A stretch of 64,000 nt of DNA, from assembly GCF_016239305.1 (NCBI RefSeq), contig NZ_JAEHOQ010000008.1, forward strand, positions 1-64,000. Direction: 5' to 3'. A program made the translations under genes and the position numbers. The notes below the pieces were generated by a model. It ran no database searches and was not told the DNA's origin. It saw only the letters and a program-made list of their open reading frames with translations. The stretch is from Proteus vulgaris. GTDB lineage: Bacteria; Pseudomonadota; Gammaproteobacteria; Enterobacterales; Enterobacteriaceae. This document shows, one piece after another, positions 18,636 to 24,466 of the stretch (position 1 is the stretch's first letter; every line of letters starts with the position of its first letter).

Positions 18636-18711
18636 TGGCTCCTCCAACTGGACTCGAACCAGTGACATACGGATTAACAGTCCGCCGTTCTACCAACTGA
18701 ACTATGGAGGA
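18636..18711 (-). tRNA. tRNA-Asn (anticodon GUU), copy 1
   Basis: A 76-nt tRNA including an encoded CCA end. On the minus strand it begins TCCTCCATAGTTCAG and the anticodon loop reads CTGTTAATC (anticodon GTT). The acceptor stem TCCTCCA/TGGAGGA pairs fully. The D-loop has TTGG where the other three copies have TCGG. Confidence 0.97.
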
Positions 18712-18730
18712 ATAACATTAAGTGGCGTGT

Positions 18731-18759
18731 ATCATATAGCGGTCGTTTTGATATGTCAA
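18731..18759 (-). promoter_or_regulatory. Sigma70 promoter of tRNA-Asn copy 1
   Basis: On the minus strand TTGACA, 17 bases, TATGAT, ending 20 bases before the mature tRNA 5' end. Confidence 0.8.
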
Positions 18760-18963
18760 AGGACAATCCTTGATATTTATTTAAGTGCGTAGATAAGCAA
18801 CATTTTGTGTATTTCTAAAACGGATGCTCTGATAAAGAGGTGAGATTTTCTACAAGAATGAATAAAAACAAAGAACGCAACATGCTCAACAGTAAAATAG
18901 AGATCTTAAAAAAACACATTAACGGAAAAGAGAATGAAATGGTTCATACGGATGGTAGAAAGC

Positions 18964-18995
18964 AAAAAGCCCGCACTACAATAGCGCGGGCTTTT
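18964..18995 (-). terminator. Terminator of tRNA-Asn copy 2
   Basis: GCCCGC with GCGGGC form a GC-rich hairpin flanked by A and T tracts. On the minus strand it ends in TTTTT. The same cassette follows tRNA copies 3 and 4. Confidence 0.9.
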
Positions 18996-19002
18996 CTAAA
19001 TT

Positions 19003-19078
19003 TGGCTCCTCCAACTGGACTTGAACCAGTGACATACGGATTAACAGTCCGCCGTTCTACCGACTGAACTATGGAGGA
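19003..19078 (-). tRNA. tRNA-Asn (anticodon GUU), copy 2
   Basis: A 76-nt tRNA with encoded CCA and anticodon GTT. It differs from its sisters in the T-loop (TTCAAGT instead of TTCGAGT), a purine-for-purine change at position 57 that should keep function. Confidence 0.97.
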
Positions 19079-19361
19079 AGCGTGTTCTCGTGAGAACGAG
19101 AAGAATAATAGCGAGGGTGATGAACTTTGTAAAGTAAAAAAAGTGAAATAATAGTTTAAGTGGTTAAAAAATAACTAATTTATGGGATTTAAATCAAATG
19201 AGGTTACTTTAAGATAAAAATAATTCAATAAATCATGCTAGATAATATGGAATACATGAAAACGAGAGTTTTTATTAGTGATTGAGTTATAGAAAGCTAT
19301 CTCTAAAACTTAGAGAAAATGAGATCAAAAAACAAAAGTAAAAAATAAAAAGTTAGAAAGC
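19079..19361. other. Spacer between tRNA-Asn copies 2 and 3
   Basis: Apart from the copy 2 promoter and its 5' leader inverted repeat, nothing but AT-rich DNA is seen before the copy 3 terminator. Confidence 0.6.
19105..19133 (-). promoter_or_regulatory. Sigma70 promoter of tRNA-Asn copy 2
   Basis: On the minus strand TTTACA, 17 bases, TATTAT. A short inverted repeat (GTTCTC/GAGAAC) lies between the promoter and the tRNA and recurs at copies 3 and 4. Confidence 0.75.
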
Positions 19362-19393
19362 AAAAAGCCCACACTGTAATAGTGTGGGCTTTT
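19362..19393 (-). terminator. Terminator of tRNA-Asn copy 3
   Basis: AGCCCACACT pairs with AGTGTGGGCT (19366-19375 and 19381-19390), flanked by A and T tracts. The stem shows compensated changes relative to the copy 2 and 4 versions (GCCCAC/GTGGGC instead of GCCCGC/GCGGGC). Confidence 0.9.
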
Positions 19394-19400
19394 CTAAATC

Positions 19401-19476
19401 TGGCTCCTCCAACTGGACTCGAACCAGTGACATACGGATTAACAGTCCGCCGTTCTACCGACTGAACTATGGAGGA
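19401..19476 (-). tRNA. tRNA-Asn (anticodon GUU), copy 3
   Basis: A 76-nt tRNA with encoded CCA and anticodon GTT; cloverleaf stems intact. Identical to copy 4 over the mature sequence. Confidence 0.97.
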
Positions 19477-19502
19477 AGCGTGTTCTCGTGAGAACGAGGC
19501 GA

Positions 19503-19531
19503 ATAATAGCTATCCTTTGGCACCTTGTAAA
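19503..19531 (-). promoter_or_regulatory. Sigma70 promoter of tRNA-Asn copy 3
   Basis: On the minus strand TTTACA, 17 bases, TATTAT. The -35/-10 pair and the adjoining leader resemble copy 2, while the 17-base spacer differs. Confidence 0.75.
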
Positions 19532-19773
19532 GTAAAAAAATGAAAAAAAACACCGTTTGCTCAAGACTGCATCAAGTTGTTTCTTTTTTGATGAAAATGT
19601 ATAAAAAATAAATGGTTATCAGTAGATATTATGCTCAATAAGACATTTCTATTATGCGGTGTAATTCTAAAGTCGATAAGAAGCAATAAGCGGTCTTTTC
19701 AAAAGAAAGTTTTTCATACCGTTTAATAATACAATGTAAGGAATGCAGAGGTTAAATAGAAGATCCAGAGATA

Positions 19774-20715
19774 ATGAATACCACCGATTTATCAACGCCA
19801 ATTTTAATTGAGTTCGAAGAATTTAAAAAAACGCTCCTTTCCCATACGAAAGATAAAGAAGGAGGTTGGGATACGGCTGTTTCTGGATTAGCGTTGTGTC
19901 ACTATACAGTAACGACAGAATCGGAAGGGTGGATGTATGAGCCAAGTTTGGCTATTGCGGCTCAAGGTGCAAAACAAATAACGATAGGCTTAGAAACAAA
20001 TTGTTATCGCCCTATGAATATGCTTTTGACATCGTCTGATATACCCACTTTTGCTAAAGTCTGTGAAGCATCTAAAGAGGTGCCATTTTTAGCTATCTTA
20101 CTTAAATTAGATCTCTCTTTATTACCTGAATTATTAGCTGAGAATAGATTTGAATTATTACAAGAGAACAATCAACATAGAGCTCAACAAGTTGTTCCCG
20201 CCACAGCACCAATATTACAAGCAGTCACTAGACTTATTAAACTGATTGATGCACCAGAAGATGTCCCTTTCATTGCTCCTTTGATCCAAAAAGAGATCCT
20301 TTATTACCTATTACGATCAAATGGTGGCGCAAGGCAGCAGTTATTGGCATCGCAACATCCTCAATGCCGTCAAATTAATCATGCTCTTGATTGGATTAAG
20401 CTACATTATCGAAACACTATCCGTATTGAAGATTTGACCACGTTAGTAGGAATGAGTACCTCTTCATTTCATTTCCACTTTAAAAATCGAACGGGTATGA
20501 CACCATTACAATATCAAAAATGGCTACGCCTTAATGAAGCCCGACGCATTATGTTAATTGAAATGGCAGACGTTTCTGAAGCTGCATTTAGCGTGGGATA
20601 TGAAAGCCCATCACAATTTAGTCGTGAATATCATCGATTATTTGGTCTAGCCCCTTTAAAAGATATCCAACGATTAAAAGAATCTGAGACTGGAAGGGTA
20701 TCTTTGGATTATTAG
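19774..20715 (+). CDS. AraC-family transcriptional regulator (AraC_N/YqhC-like)
   Basis: A 313-residue regulator. The N-terminal half has the AraC_N-type layout (LCHYTVTTESEGWMYEPSLA, then AAQGAKQITIG) seen in enteric YqhC-like proteins. The C-terminal 100 residues hold two helix-turn-helix units (IRIEDLTTLVGMSTSSFHFH, then VSEAAFSVGYESPSQFSREY). It sits 89 bases upstream of the mdaB-like gene on the same strand and is a plausible regulator of it, since this regulator type is often paired with oxidoreductases. The pair is bracketed by tRNA-Asn copies on the other strand. Confidence 0.88.
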   Translation: MNTTDLSTPILIEFEEFKKTLLSHTKDKEGGWDTAVSGLALCHYTVTTESEGWMYEPSLAIAAQGAKQITIGLETNCYRPMNMLLTSSDIPTFAKVCEASKEVPFLAILLKLDLSLLPELLAENRFELLQENNQHRAQQVVPATAPILQAVTRLIKLIDAPEDVPFIAPLIQKEILYYLLRSNGGARQQLLASQHPQCRQINHALDWIKLHYRNTIRIEDLTTLVGMSTSSFHFHFKNRTGMTPLQYQKWLRLNEARRIMLIEMADVSEAAFSVGYESPSQFSREYHRLFGLAPLKDIQRLKESETGRVSLDY

Positions 20716-20804
20716 GCAAGAATAATGGAGAAATGAGTTAAAGCAATAATGAATGATTGCGTTACAGTCATGCTATTAGATATTGGTATATAAAGGAGTT
20801 TGAA

Positions 20805-21398
20805 GTGGCTAACGTATTTATTATTAATGCATCAAAAGAATTTGGCGGTTCTGAAGGAAAACTCAACGATCATTTAACCCAAGTTGCGACGACATTGCTA
20901 TCTTCATATCAGATAAATGTACAATCAACACGTATTGATGATGGTTACGATAATAGTGAAGAAGTTGATAAATATTTATGGGCTGACGTTATTATTTATC
21001 AAATGCCAGCGTGGTGGATGGAAGGGCCTTGGATCTTAAAAAAATATATTGATGATGTATTTAGTGCAGGTGACGGCAAACTATTTATTGATGATGGTCG
21101 CACACGAAAAGATCCTTCAAAAAAATATGGTTCGGGAGGATTGTTACAAGGTAAAAAATACTTACTTTCTGTGACTTGGAATGCGCCATTTGGATCTTTT
21201 GAAGACCAAGAGCAGTTTTTTGAAGGAAAAGGTATTGATGCTGTGTATTTTCCATTCCACAAAGCAAATCAGTTTTTAGGCATGGAAGGATTAAAAACCT
21301 TTGGAATGTTTGATGTGGTAAAACAACCTCAAATTGAAAAAGATGTTGAGGCGTATAAAAAACACTTAGAACAAGAAATTATTGGTTTGCATCGTTAA
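20805..21398 (+). CDS. mdaB: MdaB-like NAD(P)H quinone oxidoreductase (flavodoxin fold)
   Basis: A 197-residue cytosolic flavoprotein predicted to reduce quinones by two electrons. It matches E. coli MdaB in LWADVIIYQMPAWWMEGPW, KKYIDDVFSAG, DGRTRKDPSKKYGSGGL and PFHKANQFLGME. The GTG at 20805 is chosen because AAAGGAG lies just upstream and the protein then starts ANVFIINASK like the family; an earlier ATG at 20757 adds 16 unrelated residues. The bidirectional hairpin at 21543-21574 could end its transcript. Confidence 0.88.
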   Translation: MANVFIINASKEFGGSEGKLNDHLTQVATTLLSSYQINVQSTRIDDGYDNSEEVDKYLWADVIIYQMPAWWMEGPWILKKYIDDVFSAGDGKLFIDDGRTRKDPSKKYGSGGLLQGKKYLLSVTWNAPFGSFEDQEQFFEGKGIDAVYFPFHKANQFLGMEGLKTFGMFDVVKQPQIEKDVEAYKKHLEQEIIGLHR

Positions 21399-21542
21399 AC
21401 TTAGCCAAGCGTATTTATTTGCTATCTATTATTTACAAGAGATCTAAACAACCACAATGTGGTAGAAATGAAAAAGATAGATTAAAAAATAAGGAAATAT
21501 GGTTGATTTTAATGGGAAAATATTGTTGGAATAGTTAATAGC

Positions 21543-21574
21543 AAAAAGCCCGCACTGTAATAGCGCGGGCTTTT
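21543..21574 (-). terminator. Terminator of tRNA-Asn copy 4
   Basis: GCCCGC and GCGGGC arms (21548-21570) with A and T tracts on both sides. It can serve the tRNA on the minus strand and mdaB on the plus strand. Confidence 0.9.
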
Positions 21575-21581
21575 CTAAATT

Positions 21582-21657
21582 TGGCTCCTCCAACTGGACT
21601 CGAACCAGTGACATACGGATTAACAGTCCGCCGTTCTACCGACTGAACTATGGAGGA
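21582..21657 (-). tRNA. tRNA-Asn (anticodon GUU), copy 4
   Basis: A 76-nt tRNA with encoded CCA and anticodon GTT. Separated from copy 3 by the AraC and mdaB genes. Confidence 0.97.
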
Positions 21658-21684
21658 AGCGTGTTCTTCTTGAGAACGAGGCGC

Positions 21685-21713
21685 ATAATAACGATGATAT
21701 ATCAGAGTGTCAA
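21685..21713 (-). promoter_or_regulatory. Sigma70 promoter of tRNA-Asn copy 4
   Basis: On the minus strand TTGACA, 17 bases, TATTAT: a near-perfect promoter. Confidence 0.85.
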
Positions 21714-21814
21714 CGCTAAAAATGGATTAAATATCTGTTTGGTCGGTTTATCAACAAAGTGGTTAAATAATAGAAGTTATCCTCCGTGTTTTTACTGTCA
21801 ACACGGAGAATGGA

Positions 21815-22321
21815 TCAGGCTTGAGGCGATAGTTGTGATGCTGAAATAGATTGCTGGACAGGATCGAACGCTATCAAATAGACATCATAAAAATGTATTT
21901 CTTGTTTTTTGCTAATAATATCACGAATGTCTTCTTTTATTTGTGGCGAAATTGCGGGGTGTTGTTGAATTTCATTTACTGCTTCATCAGAAAGCTTTTC
22001 GAAGGTATACCATTCACCGTTATAGCAAACTCTTAAATCAAGCACACCAATATCTTCAAATTTATAGATAGGCTTAATATCAAATAACAATACTCCAGCC
22101 ATTACTAGGAACATCACAGTAAAAAGAACCAGTGAAATAATGCCAAAATAGGGAGAGTAGATAAGTAATGCTGCAAGTAATATATAAGAGAGAACCATGC
22201 TGATACATAACCAGATATGGTTTTTTAAAAATTGACTATTAAAGTGTGGTTTTCCGTCTCTTTTTTCAGCCTTATTGATCCGGTCTAAATCACGCTCTAA
22301 GATTTCTTTTAATACATTCAT
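21815..22321 (-). CDS. ylaC: YlaC-family inner membrane protein
   Basis: A 168-residue protein of unknown function. EKRDGKPHF, the pair of hydrophobic segments near residues 40-85, then YKFEDIGVLDLRVCYNGEWY and EIHFYDVYLIA match E. coli YlaC. ATG 22321 is chosen because AAGGTG lies upstream; the open frame continues to 22351. The N-terminus and C-terminus are likely cytoplasmic around a membrane hairpin. It stands alone and reads toward tRNA copy 4. Confidence 0.82.
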   Translation of the reverse strand: MNVLKEILERDLDRINKAEKRDGKPHFNSQFLKNHIWLCISMVLSYILLAALLIYSPYFGIISLVLFTVMFLVMAGVLLFDIKPIYKFEDIGVLDLRVCYNGEWYTFEKLSDEAVNEIQQHPAISPQIKEDIRDIISKKQEIHFYDVYLIAFDPVQQSISASQLSPQA

Positions 22322-22776
22322 TGTAAACACCTTAAGAGATGAATGTTGCAAACTTGTTTCTTGTTGCTAGATTATCACGGAGACAAGATAAGCGGGTAGA
22401 ACAGTTTTTTTAAATTCCGACATTAACTGTTATTGTAATGCCATTAAGATTATTCTTAGTTGTTGTTAATAATAGAGATAAAATATCAAATAAATTTTAT
22501 ACACAGTGATAAAAATGGAGGAAGAATTGTATTTTTAATGTGCAATTCGCATTTTTTTAATCTTTAGACGCATAAAACTATTGCTATTAAACTTGTCTCA
22601 TGCGTTAATGAGTAAGGCCTCAATACAGACCTGATTTATGATTGACATTCTAAGTTAATGAGTTTTAAACAGCATCGCTTTTTGACCGTTTTCTTCATGT
22701 GTGCCCATAAGTTATAGGTAGTTCAGGCCAGTAGATGCCGAGAAGGCAACGTTTTATTGATATATAGGAAAGTCAC
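22322..22776. other. Intergenic region with cold-shock gene promoter and long leader
   Basis: 455 bases between ylaC (reading left) and the cold-shock gene (reading right). TTGACA at about 22643 with a poor -10 some 17 bases on would give a leader of roughly 100 bases, typical for csp genes. No cold box could be recognised. Confidence 0.45.
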
Positions 22777-22989
22777 ATGTCTGACAAAATGAAAGGTCAA
22801 GTTAAGTGGTTCAACGAGTCTAAAGGCTTTGGTTTTATTACTCCAGCAGACGGAAGCAAAGACGTATTCGTTCACTTTTCTGCCATTCAAGGTAACGGTT
22901 TCAAAACTCTGGCTGAAGGTCAGAACGTAGAATTCACAATTGAAAACGGTGCAAAAGGTCCAGCAGCTGCTAACGTAACAGCTCTGTAA
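22777..22989 (+). CDS. cspE: Cold-shock protein, CspE/CspC type RNA chaperone
   Basis: A 70-residue OB-fold nucleic-acid-binding protein. It has the RNP1 motif KGFGFI and RNP2 motif VFVHF, and near identity to enteric CspE/CspC ([20 protein letters not shown]). CspC and CspE cannot be separated safely; the text is a mix of both (GQVKWFNES and IQGNGFKT are CspC-like). It melts RNA secondary structure and acts as an antiterminator in E. coli. A strong terminator follows. Confidence 0.93.
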   Translation: MSDKMKGQVKWFNESKGFGFITPADGSKDVFVHFSAIQGNGFKTLAEGQNVEFTIENGAKGPAAANVTAL

Positions 22990-23016
22990 TTTAAAGCCTT
23001 TTAAAAATTTTCTTCA

Positions 23017-23046
23017 AGCCTGTCACCTTATGGTGGCAGGCTTTTT
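23017..23046 (+). terminator. Terminator of the cold-shock gene
   Basis: AGCCTGTCACC pairs with GGTGGCAGGCT (one wobble), loop TTAT, followed by TTTTTC. Confidence 0.93.
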
Positions 23047-23099
23047 CTTTATGGGTAAAATAAACAAAAAGAGAATGATAATATTTATCAGGAGAGAAC

Positions 23100-23294
23100 A
23101 TGAAGATTAATGATAAGGTTGTTGTGAAAACGGATGGTGTTGACGATCGTGAAGGGATCATCCTACTTATTGAAGAATTTAACGAAGGTATTATGTATTT
23201 AGTATCACTCCCTGAATATCCAAAAGGAATTTGGTTTTTTAATGAAAAAGAGGGAGGAGATGGGACATTTGTTAGGCCAATACAAGAAAAGTGA
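23100..23294 (+). CDS. dsrB: DsrB-like small protein
   Basis: A 64-residue protein strongly resembling E. coli Dsr[20 protein letters not shown], then EEFNEG and [18 protein letters not shown]. Its function is unknown; in E. coli it lies by rcsA and dsrA and is expressed in stationary phase. AGGAGAG precedes the ATG. Here no rcsA or fliR is adjacent; instead the mgtC-family gene follows, with a PhoP-type box starting only five bases after the dsrB stop. Confidence 0.82.
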   Translation: MKINDKVVVKTDGVDDREGIILLIEEFNEGIMYLVSLPEYPKGIWFFNEKEGGDGTFVRPIQEK

Positions 23295-23298
23295 TTTG

Positions 23299-23315
23299 TG
23301 TTTAGGTTCGGTTCA
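23299..23315 (+). promoter_or_regulatory. PhoP-type box upstream of mgtC leader
   Basis: TGTTTA, five bases, GGTTCA: the direct-repeat PhoP box ((T/G)GTTTA N5 (T/G)GTTTA) with one mismatch in the second half. A TTAAAT -10-like sequence lies about 10 bases on, so transcription would begin near 23335-23340 and leave an approximately 360-nt leader before mgtC. Confidence 0.6.
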
Positions 23316-23373
23316 TTTACAAATTTAAATCAGATAATTATACTTTTGCTAAATTTAGTGAGGAGAAGTCACC

Positions 23374-23445
23374 TTGGATACGCAAAATTGCAGGTTAACG
23401 GTAACTCAGTTAACCCAAAATAGATTTATTCAAATCAATAGGTAG
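23374..23445 (+). CDS. Candidate leader ORF 1 of mgtC
   Basis: TTG start with GAGGAG placed 8 bases before it, 23 codons, peptide (M)DTQNCRLTVTQLTQNRFIQINR. It covers the whole of the stem at 23393-23415 and the left arm of the stem at 23413-23421, so ribosomes on it would decide which stem forms. Inferred by analogy with the Salmonella mgtC leader ORF mgtM. No peptide similarity is claimed. Confidence 0.35.
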   Translation: MDTQNCRLTVTQLTQNRFIQINR

Positions 23446-23482
23446 GCTGTTTTCTTCATTAAAACTGCTTACCATTTTGGGT
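23393..23482 (+). promoter_or_regulatory. Mutually exclusive stems in the mgtC leader
   Basis: Stem A: GGTTAAC (23393-23399) with GTTAACC (23409-23415). Stem B: ACCCAAAAT (23413-23421) with ATTTTGGGT (23474-23482); its left arm shares three bases with stem A, so only one can be complete. Inside stem B lies a further 13-position hairpin, 23441-23453 with 23461-23473, stacked directly on B. This is the shape of a switching RNA leader. Confidence 0.6.
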
Positions 23483-23576
23483 GGGCAGTGCATTGTAATA
23501 TTCCTTTCTTGTATATTCCTGTGTTTGCACTTATCCAGAAAATCTCCCTTATGCTACTAATAAAAAAGGTAAAGAT

Positions 23577-23627
23577 ATGTGCTACATTTTTTTCTCTCTA
23601 TTTCCTCCGCCTAGGTTGATACGTTAA
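23577..23627 (+). CDS. Candidate proline-rich leader ORF 2 of mgtC
   Basis: ATG with AAGGT 6-7 bases upstream. It encodes MCYIFFSLFPPPRLIR and stops nine bases before a terminator-like hairpin. Three consecutive Pro codons are a ribosome-stalling motif relieved by EF-P, as used in the Salmonella leader ORFs mgtL and mgtP. TTCCTC across the Phe-Pro-Pro codons (23602-23607) is complementary to GAGGAA of the mgtC ribosome binding site (23687-23692). Confidence 0.5.
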   Translation: MCYIFFSLFPPPRLIR

Positions 23628-23635
23628 TTCTAATA

Positions 23636-23660
23636 CTCTGAATATTTAGAGAAAATTTTT
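23636..23660 (+). terminator. Weak intrinsic terminator/attenuator in mgtC leader
   Basis: CTCTG (23636-23640) pairs with TAGAG (23647-23651), followed by AAAATTTTT. The stem is short, as expected for a conditional attenuator placed just after leader ORF 2. Confidence 0.4.
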
Positions 23661-23698
23661 CATATATATTTTTTAATCATCATGTAGAGGAAGTAAAC

Positions 23699-24397
23699 AT
23701 GACGATGACACCTTATATTTTAAATTTGGTGATTGCCATGTGTCTTGGTGCTTTGATTGGGGCTGAGCGTCAATGGCGACAAAGAATGGCTGGTTTAAGA
23801 ACGAATGCACTCGTTGCTACCGGAGCTGCTGTTTTTATCTTAAGTTCCATCGAGACTTCGCCAGATAGTCCTGGTCGAATAGCTGCTCAAGTGGTTTCGG
23901 GAATAGGCTTTCTGGGCGCGGGTGTCATTATGCGTGAAGGAATGAATATTCGAGGATTGAATACAGCGGCAACACTTTGGTGTTCTGCCGGAATTGGTGT
24001 GTTATGTGGTTTAGGTTTGTATCAATTGGCGACTATAGCAACACTTCTTATCCTTTGTGCCAATATTTTATTACGAGAAGCGGCCCAACGTATTAATGCT
24101 CAGCCACAACACCAAGCGATAGATATTGAGCAACGTTACTCAATTCGAATTATTTGTCATGAAGAAGATGAAGTTTTAGTTAGAACCCTTATTTTACAAG
24201 CAATAAATGGTTCACACGTTCGATTACAATCTTTGAGTAGTGCGGATACATTGATGCCTAGTCAACTAGAAGTTTGTGCTGAGTTGCTGGCAACTCCAGT
24301 TGAACAAAAAGAGATAGAAGCTATTGTTTGTCGTGTTAGCTTAGAAAAAAGTGTAAGTGCTATTAATTGGAAAGTTGTAGCTGAACACCCTGCTTAA
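23699..24397 (+). CDS. mgtC: MgtC/SapB-family inner membrane protein
   Basis: A 232-residue membrane protein of the MgtC family, which in Salmonella inhibits the F1Fo ATP synthase and supports growth in low magnesium and in macrophages. The N-terminal 130 residues have five hydrophobic segments with the family motifs GALIGAERQWRQRMAGLRTN, GIGFLGAGVI and RGLNTAATLW. The C-terminal 90 residues form an ACT-like soluble domain. GAGGAAG lies 6 bases before the ATG. No mgtB transporter gene follows. A PhoP box and a structured leader precede it. Confidence 0.88.
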   Translation: MTMTPYILNLVIAMCLGALIGAERQWRQRMAGLRTNALVATGAAVFILSSIETSPDSPGRIAAQVVSGIGFLGAGVIMREGMNIRGLNTAATLWCSAGIGVLCGLGLYQLATIATLLILCANILLREAAQRINAQPQHQAIDIEQRYSIRIICHEEDEVLVRTLILQAINGSHVRLQSLSSADTLMPSQLEVCAELLATPVEQKEIEAIVCRVSLEKSVSAINWKVVAEHPA

Positions 24398-24434
24398 TTA
24401 ACAATAGTTTGAGCTAAATGCATCTCTTATGATG

Positions 24435-24466
24435 ACTCTCTATATTCTATATAGGGAGTTTTTTTG
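24435..24466 (+). terminator. Terminator of mgtC
   Basis: ACTCTCTATAT (24435-24445) pairs over 11 positions with ATATAGGGAGT (24449-24459; one wobble), loop TCT, then seven T. Confidence 0.92.

Noticed and set aside
18840..19067. 75-codon plus-strand ORF ending in LEPVTYGLTVRRSTD
   Set aside because: Its tail is the antisense of tRNA-Asn copy 2, a well-known source of false protein annotations; no ribosome binding site.
18600..21720. Integrated element at the tRNA-Asn genes
   Set aside because: tRNA genes are common attachment sites, but no integrase, direct att repeat of a truncated tRNA or phage gene is visible.
23340..23500. M-box magnesium riboswitch in front of mgtC
   Set aside because: The conserved M-box core could not be found; the visible stems and leader ORFs fit a translation-coupled leader instead.
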